DNA of 64,000 nt from CAYJFX01 sp964370315 (GTDB lineage: Bacteria; Spirochaetota; Spirochaetia; Treponematales; Treponemataceae): assembly GCA_964370315.1 (NCBI GenBank), contig CAYJIS010000004.1, positions 4,594 to 68,593 on the forward strand. Reading direction: 5' to 3'. The notes beneath the pieces are model-generated. The model was not told the origin of the DNA. It worked only from the letters and a program-made list of their open reading frames with translations, and did no database searches. Positions within the stretch are counted from its first letter, which is position 1, and each line of letters begins with the position of its first letter. This document shows, in pieces, positions 53,646 through 62,731 of this stretch. Both the position numbers and the translations under genes were made by a program.

Positions 53646-54731
53646 ATGAATTTTGATTTTACTAGCCGATTACAAAAAATTGATACTATCCTTGAAAAAG
53701 AATTACCACAAGAGTATGACAGCCAATGGACTGAAAGTACTTTTTCAAGCACCTTATATCCAGTTCCTCATGAGCTTATTAAAACACTCGTTCAACCGTG
53801 TAGAAACCTCCTTTTATTAGGTGGCAAACGATGGAGACCATTATTGATGGTTTTATGTGGTGAGCTTGCCATTGAAAATTCTATTGACAAAGATAAAAAC
53901 ACACAAGAAAAAATTCTTAAAAGAATTTATAGCCTTACCCCCCTTGTAGAGTTTGTTCACACAGCAAGCCTTATACATGATGATATAGAAGACAATGCCG
54001 ATATGAGAAGGGGAAAGCCAAGCGCACATATTACTTACGGGATAGACAGTGCATTGAATGCTGGAAGTTGGCTCTATTTCCAAGCGACACAATGTATGTT
54101 AAACAAATCTATCTACTGGGGAGACAATAAAGACTCTCTAAAACTTTGTCTTTTTGAGCAATTGAATATTGAACTACGAAGACTGCATTTGGGTCAAGCT
54201 ATGGATATAGCTTGGCATAAGAATAATACGAGTTTAGCGTCTATTGAAGAATACCTCACAATGACAAGTTTAAAAACAGGAACACTTGCTAGCTTATCTG
54301 CAATAATTGGATTGCTTGCAGGGGGAGAGAGTGTAGAAACGGCAAAAAAAGTTTCAATATGGGTTTCAAATATTGGCGTTGGTTTTCAAATACTTGACGA
54401 TGTAATAAATCTTACCACAGGAAATGTAGGAAAAAAACGAGGCGATGATATTGTAGAAGGAAAGAAAAGCTTACCAGTATTATACCATTTACAAAACAAT
54501 AAAGATGACTTTACAAAACTTATGGATTGTTTTTCACAAGCACGAGAAGAAGGAATAGACTCTCCTGCAGTAGAAAATGCAATTTCAATAATACAATCAA
54601 GCGATGCTATTCAACAATCAAAAGACATGGGAAAAAAGCTCATTAGTGATGCTTGCGAATTGATTTCAGAAGCTTTTAATCATTCACATACAACAAAATT
54701 GATTAACGCCTTATTTGAAAAGATGTTATAA
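53646..54731 (+). CDS. Trans-isoprenyl diphosphate synthase
   Basis: 361-aa polyprenyl synthetase that chains isopentenyl diphosphate onto an allylic primer. The first Asp-rich motif is intact, LIHDDIEDNADMRRGKP. The second, normally DDxxD, is FQILDDVINLTTG, with Asn in the fifth place. Other conserved parts (LLGGKRWRP, TGTLASLSA, KKRGDDIVEGKKSLP) are present, so it is likely active; product chain length cannot be set. The frame runs 14 codons further but the extended -10 promoter lies there, fixing the ATG at 53646. Confidence 0.9.
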   Translation: MNFDFTSRLQKIDTILEKELPQEYDSQWTESTFSSTLYPVPHELIKTLVQPCRNLLLLGGKRWRPLLMVLCGELAIENSIDKDKNTQEKILKRIYSLTPLVEFVHTASLIHDDIEDNADMRRGKPSAHITYGIDSALNAGSWLYFQATQCMLNKSIYWGDNKDSLKLCLFEQLNIELRRLHLGQAMDIAWHKNNTSLASIEEYLTMTSLKTGTLASLSAIIGLLAGGESVETAKKVSIWVSNIGVGFQILDDVINLTTGNVGKKRGDDIVEGKKSLPVLYHLQNNKDDFTKLMDCFSQAREEGIDSPAVENAISIIQSSDAIQQSKDMGKKLISDACELISEAFNHSHTTKLINALFEKML

Positions 54732-54823
54732 ATTTTAATAGTTTTTTGCGTTTCTTATTGTAGATTTTATAAATTTATCGTATAATAAAAGTATATTGAG
54801 CACTTTGAGGAGATAATAGTAGT

Positions 54824-55357
54824 ATGACAGAAAACGCTGACAGCCTTAACATGCATGCAATTGAATTAGCCTCTCAAGGGCATTTTCCAGAAGCGATAGC
54901 GTGTTTTAAAAGGGCTATTAAAATAGAAAAATCAAATCTCCTTTTGTGGTATAACTTAGGAATAACATACAGAGATTCAGGAGACTTACCATCTGCAAAA
55001 GAAGCCTTATTAGCAGCCTTTGCCATAGACAATTATGATGAAGATCTTTTAGAAACTCTTGCCTTGGTTTGCTTTTCAACTGATGAAATAGACGAAGCAT
55101 TTGATTACTGCGCTAGAGCTATAGAAGTTAATGAAAATAATGCACATGTTTGGAATACAATAGGAGTGTTGTACTTTGCTCGCTCAGAGCATGAACAAGC
55201 ATGCATCGCCTTCGAAAGGGCTGTAACGTTATTTCCGTTTTATTATGATGCATTATATAACCTTAAAGATACATATGAAGAGCTCGAAAATATAGCAGGA
55301 AAAGAAGATTGTGAAAGACGGCTTAAAGGCTTAAAAGATAGCGGGCCGTATGCGTGA
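54824..55357 (+). CDS. TPR protein
   Basis: 177-aa protein of four tetratricopeptide repeats over residues about 5-150 (MHAIELASQGHFPEAIACFKRAIKI, LLWYNLGITYRDSGDLPSAKEAL and two more). A scaffold with no catalytic part. GAGGAG precedes the ATG. Its end overlaps the RseC-like gene by 8 nt, so the two are coupled. Confidence 0.9.
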   Translation: MTENADSLNMHAIELASQGHFPEAIACFKRAIKIEKSNLLLWYNLGITYRDSGDLPSAKEALLAAFAIDNYDEDLLETLALVCFSTDEIDEAFDYCARAIEVNENNAHVWNTIGVLYFARSEHEQACIAFERAVTLFPFYYDALYNLKDTYEELENIAGKEDCERRLKGLKDSGPYA

Positions 55358-55751
55358 TACAGGTATTGTGACAGATTTTAATTCCTCTGGACTCGTTACT
55401 ATCATTCCTGTTATAGAAGGAGCGTGCTTAAGTTGTACGGTGACAGGATGTGCAAAGAGAGGAAAACCCTTCTTGGTTTCAAACCCAAAAAAACTCCATC
55501 TTGAAATAGGTAAACAAGTAAAGGTATCAGAATCAAAAAAACACCAAGCACTACAAGCAATTGTTAATGTTTTTATTCCTATTCTTCTTTCTATAATAAC
55601 ATATATATTCTTTAATACCCAAACAAACGTCTCAGATGGTACAAAGGCTGGATTAACCCTTTTGTGTTTATTTTTATCATGTCTTATTCTCTTTTTTATA
55701 TCAACAAAAAGGAAATTAGTACAAAGCGAAATTCTCGAAGTAGTCGATTAA
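55350..55751 (+). CDS. RseC/MucC-family membrane protein
   Basis: 133-aa protein of the SoxR-reducing-system/RseC family. N-terminal cytoplasmic Cys cluster CLSCTVTGCAKRG (Cys-x2-Cys-x4-Cys), then two membrane helices (about 68-88 and 96-114) and a short tail. In enterobacteria RseC works with the Rsx/Rnf electron-transfer complex and sigma-E control. No rnf gene is in the window, but FMN_bind proteins follow at 59.9 and 62.7 kb. Confidence 0.85.
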   Translation: MRDTGIVTDFNSSGLVTIIPVIEGACLSCTVTGCAKRGKPFLVSNPKKLHLEIGKQVKVSESKKHQALQAIVNVFIPILLSIITYIFFNTQTNVSDGTKAGLTLLCLFLSCLILFFISTKRKLVQSEILEVVD

Positions 55752-55785
55752 AGAATCTTTAGCAAAAACGTATCATTCATAAAAT

Positions 55786-55814
55786 CCCCTCACCAAATAT
55801 AATTCAGCGAGGGG
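55786..55814. terminator. Possible terminator between RseC-like and PLC-like genes
   Basis: Stem CCCCTC/GAGGGG with a 17-nt loop between convergent genes; only short T tracts on either side. Confidence 0.45.
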
Positions 55815-55851
55815 TACTATTTTCGATTAAAAATATACGTAGGTTTTACTT

Positions 55852-56952
55852 TTATCGCATTAAAATCATCGTATTATTATTATCATTTAAAACGCTTACA
55901 TACTCAGGGGTAATTTTTTTATCGATGTAATCACTTGACAAAATTTGTGCACCACTATTCATCGCTGCATCATGCTGTTCTTGAGTGTATAGAAGCCATT
56001 TACTTATAAAGGTGCGAACAATGTACCCTTCTTTTACTAAGTCCTGTATTTTTTCTTTATCTTGTATTGCCTCATTTTCAATTACAAAACAGCTTTTAGG
56101 TGATAATTTCATTACAAAGGCTTTTTGATCTTTTAAATCTCTCTTCTCATATTCGTCTGTAATATCTCCCCTGTGAAAAAGAACAATCACCTTGTCTTGG
56201 AGCTCATTTAAAAAAGGAAATCCATCGTTTTGACGCATCTCTTCCATAGAGGTATATTTGCCCAGCATTTGATTTGGTACAAACAATTTTTCTTTAAGTA
56301 TACTTTCTATAAGTTCTTCAAATAAGGGGATATCGTCTATCGTCATAGTTTTAGTTTCTCCATCTTTAAAAGAATGGTTTTTAAACTCAAACATTATTGT
56401 TATTGGCATGTGCCCTTTATTATAATCAGACCAAAGCACTACCTCTTCTAAAGCTAGTGCTAGATTTGGTATCCAAGAATTGGGGTCAATGAGATTTTCA
56501 TGTTGCACAATAAAGCCATCAAATTCGCCTTTGTAGCGAGAAATGTCCCACTCAAAACTTCTTATTCCTAGATTTAATTGCTCTGTTGTGTTTGGATGCT
56601 CATAATTCATATTATCATACCCAAGGATTGGAAAAAAAATCGTAGAGACAAAAGCTGCTATCACTCCTTGATGCTCTTTATAGCTATTATGCGTTGCCAA
56701 GGTTCGAAGTTCATTATATTTTATGTTACTCGCTTCTGAAAGCTGAAAGCTACAAAAAGCTTGCTCATCAATCTTTATTGCTGTTTGAGCAGAATATTCC
56801 AATTGAAGTTCGTTCATTCTTATAATTTGATTTTCAATACTTTCTTTTTCGTCTTTTTTTCCTTCTGCTACTAGAAGAAACCATAATCCAGCAAAAAACA
56901 AGACTATTCCTGTTAGAATACTTGCAATAATAATCTTTGTTAATTTTTTCAT
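55852..56952 (-). CDS. Membrane-anchored PI-PLC-like phosphodiesterase
   Basis: 366-aa protein with an N-terminal signal anchor (about 5-28) and a TIM-barrel phosphodiesterase domain of the calcium-dependent phosphatidylinositol phospholipase C-like group. Catalytic His are in LATHNSYKEHQ and VQHENL; GIRSFEWDISRYKGEFDGF and TIMFEFKNH supply metal ligands; the late part has ILSSDYIDK. It should act on phosphodiesters outside the cytoplasm; substrate is unknown, as few bacteria make phosphatidylinositol. AAAGGGG precedes the ATG. Confidence 0.82.
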   Translation of the reverse strand: MKKLTKIIIASILTGIVLFFAGLWFLLVAEGKKDEKESIENQIIRMNELQLEYSAQTAIKIDEQAFCSFQLSEASNIKYNELRTLATHNSYKEHQGVIAAFVSTIFFPILGYDNMNYEHPNTTEQLNLGIRSFEWDISRYKGEFDGFIVQHENLIDPNSWIPNLALALEEVVLWSDYNKGHMPITIMFEFKNHSFKDGETKTMTIDDIPLFEELIESILKEKLFVPNQMLGKYTSMEEMRQNDGFPFLNELQDKVIVLFHRGDITDEYEKRDLKDQKAFVMKLSPKSCFVIENEAIQDKEKIQDLVKEGYIVRTFISKWLLYTQEQHDAAMNSGAQILSSDYIDKKITPEYVSVLNDNNNTMILMR

Positions 56953-57122
56953 ATAACCCCTTTTGTTTATTATACCATTAAGACATAAGGAGGTCTAGCA
57001 AGGTAGCTATATTATACTGCATGAAGTGTAATACCAAATGACAGTGTGCATTGAGAGTAAACGGTAACATTGATTTACACAACATGAATATATTATTTTT
57101 CCATATAATATGAGCTTTTTAT

Positions 57123-57151
57123 TTGACAATTTATTAATTTTTCTATAAACT
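57123..57151 (+). promoter_or_regulatory. Candidate promoter of the serine protease gene
   Basis: TTGACA (57123-57128), 17-nt spacer, TAAACT (57146-57151), giving a leader of about 150 nt. The 358-bp spacer from 56953 holds no gene I can support. Confidence 0.45.
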
Positions 57152-57310
57152 GCATAGAGTAAGTATTTTATAGAAAACAATGCTTCGTTTTACCATTTAT
57201 ATATACTGTGCTAAAAGAATGTTTTGGATGATATTAAAAGCATTGTTCTTAAATATAGTAGTCAACTGCCTACTAGTTTTGTAAATCAGAAATATACAAG
57301 GAGTAAAATG

Positions 57311-59320
57311 ATGTTTACATTAAAACGATTTTTGTTTGTTATCGCTCTCTTAGCTACCCTTCAATCAACTTTTGCGCAGGAATCATTACCATCAGATGTT
57401 TTTCAAAAGGTTTCTAACTCTGTTTTTGAAGTAGTTGTTCCACGACCTGGAGATGACACCTTAGAATATGAAAAGCCACTACCACTTGATAGACTACCGT
57501 ACACAGAACGCACTGATAAGTATATGTCCATTGGTACTGCTTTTTTACTTGATGATGGCCTTTTTTATTCTGCTGCTCATGTTTTTAACTTACGAGAAGA
57601 ATCTCAAAACAATGATTATTTTATTCGCGATGCACAGGGAGAAGTCTATGCAATCGATACATTATATAAGTTTTCTAATGAGCGCGATTTCATTGTATTC
57701 TCTGCTACAAACTTTACTGCAAAACCCGGTCAAGGATTACAAGCAGTTTCAGAAAAACCCGCAATAAACACAACGGTATATACTGTAGGAAATGCACTTG
57801 GAGAAGGAATCGTTGTTAGAAATGGTGTTTTCACAAGCGAAACATTTGAAGACATAAATGGAGCTTGGAAGTGGGTACGATTTTCTGCAGCAGCAAGTCC
57901 TGGAAACTCAGGCGGGCCGCTTATTACAAATGAAGGCAACGTTGTTGGCATCGTAACAATGAAAAATCAAAATGAAAACCTAAACTATGCACTTCCAATT
58001 CAAGAAGTTGAAAAATCACCTACTGACTCAGGTGAGTATATACTGCGTGTTTTCTATCAACTTCCTAATATATTGTCAGACAAAAAATACGGAGAGTTTG
58101 AATTAAACTTTTCCCTTCCAAAAACCTTTGCTGATTCTCGCGATGAGGTAAAAACAGCTTACCAAAAATTTACAAAAAATCTTTCAGATGAATTTAGAGC
58201 AGAATTTTCTTTTGATTCAGAAAGCTCTTTTACAAATTTAGAAACATCAGGTGATATTATGTATTCATCTTACACACCTGATTTTCCTCTTACAATGATT
58301 AATCATGAAGACAAACGATGGGGATTGCATTATCCACAAGAGATTAATGACATTAGACTTCCGAGAAATGGCTCAGTAGAATATGGTGTAATGATTGATT
58401 ATTACTTTATAAATATCACAAGTCCTGATAATGTACCTGTTAAAACATTAATAAACTCCCCCAAAATGTATATGGACTATATTTTAGAAACAGCAATTTT
58501 ATGGCGAAACATGGCTGGTGAGAGAATAACTATTACATCTTTAGGTGACCCAGTAATAACAGAAACACATGTTGACTCATTTGAGCGCACATGGATGGTT
58601 TCATATTGGAATCTAGAGTTTGCAGATTATATGGTAATCACATATGCCCTTCCTGTTCCAGGTGGGATATTTCTTTTAATGCAAATTCAAAATACTGGTA
58701 CTATATTAGATGGAGTAAACATAGATCTTGCTTTTATGAGCGACTATATGTTTATGGGTTATTCTGCAACAATGGAAGATTGGGAAGAATTCTTGGCATT
58801 AAGTGAAGATGAATACCCTCTTTACCCACCTTTTGCAAATATGGAAGTTTCAATAACAAAACAACATACAGTAGTGGAAAGTGATAGATGGAAAATTCAA
58901 TTGCCTCAAAAAACTATGAAAGTAGATAAAAAAACAAAAATGAATATTCCTCTTGCTTATAATTATGAAGATTCTGTTTTAACTTTTGTTCCACGGGGAC
59001 TTACATTATACCATTCTCCTGTAACTCAAGATTATAGATACCTTGCATTTGAAGAATTTTTAAAACCTGAAGAAGATGCAAACAAGCAATTATTAAATGT
59101 ATGGGAAACACTTGAAAATGAAAACTATCCATTCAATACTACGCCATATTATCAAGATAGCGTAACAAATTACAATGAAGTGCTAGACTTCTTACCAAAT
59201 AATGATGATGCACAATCAGCAATGTTATTAATGCTTGAAATCCATGGCGATGTTGAAGATGAAATACTAGACTTTGCTTCCGAAGTAAAAGATTCTTTAA
59301 CTATTCAAATTCATAAATAA
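57311..59320 (+). CDS. Exported trypsin-like serine protease with a large C-terminal domain
   Basis: 669-aa secreted protein with a signal peptide (to QSTFAQ). The chymotrypsin/HtrA-like domain occupies about 30-240, with His90 in SAAHVF, Asp126 in ERDFIVF and Ser200 in SPGNSGGPL. The remaining 430 residues match no PDZ domain; they are rich in aromatic and beta-strand patterns (EVSITKQHTVVESDRWKI) and I do not recognise them. AAGGAG is 7 nt before the ATG at 57311; an ATG one codon earlier is only 4 nt from it. A terminator follows. Confidence 0.88.
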   Translation: MFTLKRFLFVIALLATLQSTFAQESLPSDVFQKVSNSVFEVVVPRPGDDTLEYEKPLPLDRLPYTERTDKYMSIGTAFLLDDGLFYSAAHVFNLREESQNNDYFIRDAQGEVYAIDTLYKFSNERDFIVFSATNFTAKPGQGLQAVSEKPAINTTVYTVGNALGEGIVVRNGVFTSETFEDINGAWKWVRFSAAASPGNSGGPLITNEGNVVGIVTMKNQNENLNYALPIQEVEKSPTDSGEYILRVFYQLPNILSDKKYGEFELNFSLPKTFADSRDEVKTAYQKFTKNLSDEFRAEFSFDSESSFTNLETSGDIMYSSYTPDFPLTMINHEDKRWGLHYPQEINDIRLPRNGSVEYGVMIDYYFINITSPDNVPVKTLINSPKMYMDYILETAILWRNMAGERITITSLGDPVITETHVDSFERTWMVSYWNLEFADYMVITYALPVPGGIFLLMQIQNTGTILDGVNIDLAFMSDYMFMGYSATMEDWEEFLALSEDEYPLYPPFANMEVSITKQHTVVESDRWKIQLPQKTMKVDKKTKMNIPLAYNYEDSVLTFVPRGLTLYHSPVTQDYRYLAFEEFLKPEEDANKQLLNVWETLENENYPFNTTPYYQDSVTNYNEVLDFLPNNDDAQSAMLLMLEIHGDVEDEILDFASEVKDSLTIQIHK

Positions 59321-59325
59321 TAATT

Positions 59326-59359
59326 AAAGCTGTAACGCTCATGCGCTACAGCTTTTTTT
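59326..59359 (+). terminator. Terminator of the serine protease gene
   Basis: Stem AAAGCTGTA/TACAGCTTT continuing in CGC/GCG, loop TCAT, followed by T7. Confidence 0.85.
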
Positions 59360-59413
59360 GAACATTGAATTCCTTTTGCTACACATAAAAAAAATATAAT
59401 TGGAGAAAGAAAA

Positions 59414-59782
59414 ATGATTCGTTTTGACCATTTTAATTTTAATGTATTAAATCTTGATAAAAGTTTAGAATTTTATAAAAAGGCCCTGGACCTAACCGTT
59501 GTACGTGAATTTGAACCAGAAAATAAGTCCTTTAAACTCGTGTATATGGGTGATAAATCTACTGAGTTCAAACTTGAGTTAACTTGGCTCAGAGGCAGAA
59601 CAGAGCCTTATAATCTAGGTGAATGTGAATATCATATAGCATTTGTTACTGATTCATATGATGCCTTTTATACGCTCCATAAAGAAATGGGCTGTATATG
59701 TTATGAAAATCCTGAAATGGGTATCTACTTTATTAGCGATCCTGATGGATATTGGATTGAAATAGTACCTGAAAAAAAGTAA
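59414..59782 (+). CDS. VOC-superfamily protein, glyoxalase I-like
   Basis: 122-aa metalloenzyme-like protein. Metal ligands of lactoylglutathione lyase type are visible: His6 in MIRFDHFNF, Glu in FKLELTW, His in CEYHIAF and the late Glu in GYWIEIVPE. It should detoxify methylglyoxal or a related aldehyde; thiol co-substrate unknown. TGGAGA precedes the ATG. Single gene between the protease terminator and the FMN_bind lipoprotein. Confidence 0.9.
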   Translation: MIRFDHFNFNVLNLDKSLEFYKKALDLTVVREFEPENKSFKLVYMGDKSTEFKLELTWLRGRTEPYNLGECEYHIAFVTDSYDAFYTLHKEMGCICYENPEMGIYFISDPDGYWIEIVPEKK

Positions 59783-59856
59783 TACTAAAAGATTACCGTA
59801 TTAATTATCCATAGGGTAATAAACAATAAAAATATTTTTTTTGTAAGGAGAAAAAA

Positions 59857-61494
59857 ATGAAAAAACACACTATATTAGCGTGTATAAGCTTACTTGTTTT
59901 TTTTGTAGGTTGTGCTGGTGACTCAACATTAACAGGTTCAGCAAATGGTTACGGTGGTGAATTAACCGTAAGTGTAAAAATGTCTGATGGGAATATCACA
60001 GATGTAACGATAAAAAGTCATTCTGAAACACAAGGAATCGGAACGCCAGCAATTGAGGCACTCCCAGAAATGATTGTACAAGCTAACTCAGCAGATGTTG
60101 ATATCATTGCAGGGGCAACAATTACCAGCAAAGCAATAATAGCTGCCGTAAAAAATGCAATCGACCCAACGGAAAACCCTGCTGAAAAGGCTGGAGAAAA
60201 AGAAAAAGAAGTATTAGTGCAAACTGGATCAGACTTTTATCAAGGTACAGGCTTATCCTCAACAGCTGAAAAACTTGGAAACTTTTTTGATAATGAAAAT
60301 GTACACTTTTATTATCAAAACAAAATTTATGCAAACACAATCTTTGATCAAGATGGAAGAATTGTTTCATTAAACATTGACCAAGTAGAAGTTGGCACAC
60401 CGAATATTGCTAATCCACACATGCCTCATTTTTATGGCTGGCCAGGACAAAGCTACAACTATAACGAAGATCATACAGGCGATGTTGACGGTATAATAGA
60501 AGTTGATGAAGAATTATTTTTAGCACAGTTTTCTGAATGGAAAACAAAACGCGAACGCGGCGAAACTTACATGATGACATCTGGTTCATGGTCGTCTCAA
60601 ATGAATACCTACGAACAAGTCTTTATAGGAATGACTGTTGAAGAAGTACAAGATTGGTACAACAAATATACATCTGATATAACAGGGCGATCCTTAAAAG
60701 TTATTGACAATATGAATGCACAAGATAAGGCAAAATACGATGCATTAAGTGCAGAAGAAAAAAATATGCTCGTTGACATAACTTCATCTGCATCAATGAG
60801 CTTAAACGACCCTCATGGTAATGTTCTTGAAGCTATTGTAAACTCATACGAACGACGTCAAGCAATTGATATTACTGAAATTGCATCAGAAGGATTTGGA
60901 GCTTCATACATTGGACGACTTGGTCCTGGTAAAGGTGCTGATGGGACTCCAGTATATTCATTTAATGAAGCGTTTGCGTATGCAACCTTTGATAAAGAAG
61001 GAAGAATTGCATCTCTTGATGTAAATGTATATGAAATCTTTACTCCTAACTATTCTGGAAACGGATCAGTTCTTATTGGCTGGCCTGGAACAAGCTACGC
61101 TGGTATTGAGTCAAACGAAGAAAACTTTAAGGAAAACGCAAACAACTGGACAACTAAAGACGAACGAGGCGATAGCTACATGTTAAACTCGGGCTCTTTC
61201 AAAGACCAAATGGATTATTTTGAAGAAATGTTTATTGGTATGACTGTAGTCGAAGTTGAAGATTGGTACAATAAATACACATCTGATATAAATGGAAAAC
61301 CTCTTAAATTAAGTGAAACTATGAATGCTGATGATAAAGCAAAATATGATGCACTAAACGACGAAGAAAAAGAAATGCTTGTAGATGTGACTTCATCTGC
61401 AACTATGACCTTAAATGACCCTCACGGGAACTTTATTGAAGCGATAGTAAAAGCGTACGAAAACCGAAACGATGCTTCTATTTCAGTAAACTAA
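59857..61494 (+). CDS. FMN_bind lipoprotein with three FMN_bind-like units
   Basis: 545-aa lipoprotein (FVGC, Cys19). Residues about 27-102 are a standard FMN_bind domain with the flavinylation motif DIIAGATITSKA, Thr88 being the expected attachment site for ApbE. Two longer units follow (about 120-330 and 345-540), each with a GWPG segment, a GETYMMTSGSW/GDSYMLNSGSF segment, FIGMTVxEVxDWYNKYTSDI and an ending DITSSASMSLNDPHG or DVTSSATMTLNDPHG. The third unit keeps Thr516; the second has Ser313. It is probably an extracytoplasmic flavin electron carrier (inference). AAGGAG precedes the ATG; a terminator follows. A one-domain homologue lies at 62732. Confidence 0.9.
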   Translation: MKKHTILACISLLVFFVGCAGDSTLTGSANGYGGELTVSVKMSDGNITDVTIKSHSETQGIGTPAIEALPEMIVQANSADVDIIAGATITSKAIIAAVKNAIDPTENPAEKAGEKEKEVLVQTGSDFYQGTGLSSTAEKLGNFFDNENVHFYYQNKIYANTIFDQDGRIVSLNIDQVEVGTPNIANPHMPHFYGWPGQSYNYNEDHTGDVDGIIEVDEELFLAQFSEWKTKRERGETYMMTSGSWSSQMNTYEQVFIGMTVEEVQDWYNKYTSDITGRSLKVIDNMNAQDKAKYDALSAEEKNMLVDITSSASMSLNDPHGNVLEAIVNSYERRQAIDITEIASEGFGASYIGRLGPGKGADGTPVYSFNEAFAYATFDKEGRIASLDVNVYEIFTPNYSGNGSVLIGWPGTSYAGIESNEENFKENANNWTTKDERGDSYMLNSGSFKDQMDYFEEMFIGMTVVEVEDWYNKYTSDINGKPLKLSETMNADDKAKYDALNDEEKEMLVDVTSSATMTLNDPHGNFIEAIVKAYENRNDASISVN

Positions 61495-61496
61495 AT

Positions 61497-61533
61497 AAAA
61501 AACTGTGGTACACTTGCTACCACAGTTTTTTTT
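61497..61533. terminator. Bidirectional terminator
   Basis: Perfect 10-bp stem AACTGTGGTA/TACCACAGTT, 7-nt loop, T run after and A run before, between convergent genes. Confidence 0.88.
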
Positions 61534-61557
61534 AGGGAATCTCAAAAAGAAAACTTT

Positions 61558-62577
61558 CTATTCATATCGCGATAAAAACTCATACATCATAGAATAATAA
61601 GACTCACTATCAACATATCGTGAAGAAAGATGATTCGCTCCTGCTACCTCTAAAATTTCTTTTTGGCCTTCATAAGCATCATACAATATACGAACCATAT
61701 ATGAAGGGATAACAAAGTCATTTAATCCATGTACAAAAAAAATAGGAAGATTTATATTATCTAAAGCATCAATAGGTCTCACTTCAGTTAAATCAATACC
61801 AGTGTGAAGTTTTATGACAAAGGGTGAAGTTATAATGAAGGGGTACTCAGAAATATGAAGCATATTATTCATTAAATCACGAAGAACTTCAAGTGCACCT
61901 GTAAAAGAGCTGTCACTTACAATAGCAAAAACATTACTCGGAAGATTTTCATTACCTGCAGCAAGTAGCACCGAAGCTGCCGCCATAGAAGATCCATGAA
62001 GCACAATGCGAGCATCTTTATCTATCGACAACACATAATCTACCCATGAGATAACATCCTTCTGATCATAATATCCAAGTGTAATATACTCTCCACCTGA
62101 CTTTGAATGTCCTCTCATATCGCTTGTTATTACATTGTACCCATTATTATAAAAATTCATTGCAAGATCTAGCGATTCTTCATGATTTGAAGCATATCCA
62201 TGAAAAACAAGTGCCCAAAGTGCTGATTTTTCATTCCTAAAAATACGAGCATATAAATCTATACCATCAAAGGCCTTTGTGTACACTTCCATATTATTTG
62301 AAGACTCTAAAAATGCTTCAACCTGTACTTCAACTTCATTTCGTTTTTCTTCTTCGCCTGGTGCATACCAGTTCTCATTCAATGCTGCAACCTCAGCCGA
62401 ATCCATGGTAGACTCCTTACTTTCATAATAATCGGTAGAAGAAACATCTTTGCGTTTTACGGCAAACTCTATTGTAACAAGAGCAATAATGTATAAGAAT
62501 AGCCCTAGTATTATAGGGGTTATTATGAGTATTTTTAACAGGATTCGTTTTTTTGACTTTTGTTTTTTTTGTCGCAT
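61558..62577 (-). CDS. Membrane-anchored alpha/beta hydrolase
   Basis: 339-aa protein with an N-terminal anchor (about 12-38) and an alpha/beta-hydrolase domain outside the membrane. Oxyanion part is VFHGYASNHEES; nucleophile Ser is in LHGSSMAAAS; Asp in VHGLNDFVIP and His in GANHLSS complete the triad. Similar to the BAAT/Hydrolase_4 esterases of Firmicutes and spirochaetes. Substrate unknown. AAGGAT lies ahead of the ATG. Confidence 0.88.
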   Translation of the reverse strand: MRQKKQKSKKRILLKILIITPIILGLFLYIIALVTIEFAVKRKDVSSTDYYESKESTMDSAEVAALNENWYAPGEEEKRNEVEVQVEAFLESSNNMEVYTKAFDGIDLYARIFRNEKSALWALVFHGYASNHEESLDLAMNFYNNGYNVITSDMRGHSKSGGEYITLGYYDQKDVISWVDYVLSIDKDARIVLHGSSMAAASVLLAAGNENLPSNVFAIVSDSSFTGALEVLRDLMNNMLHISEYPFIITSPFVIKLHTGIDLTEVRPIDALDNINLPIFFVHGLNDFVIPSYMVRILYDAYEGQKEILEVAGANHLSSRYVDSESYYSMMYEFLSRYE

Positions 62578-62668
62578 TAAAGCATCCTTATTTTGGAACT
62601 AAATTGATTTTAAAGTATACCACTGTAATAACATATATGCAAGGAAAAGACATGCAGAGTAACACTTC

Positions 62669-62697
62669 TTTTCATTACTCCAAAAATGTGCTATACT
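62669..62697 (+). promoter_or_regulatory. Promoter of the small FMN_bind gene
   Basis: TTTTCA (62669-62674), 17-nt spacer, TATACT (62692-62697) preceded by an extended-10 TG; the leader carries GAGAGG. Confidence 0.6.
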
Positions 62698-62731
62698 CAA
62701 AGCGCAGTTTAAAGAGTAGAGAGAGGTTTTT

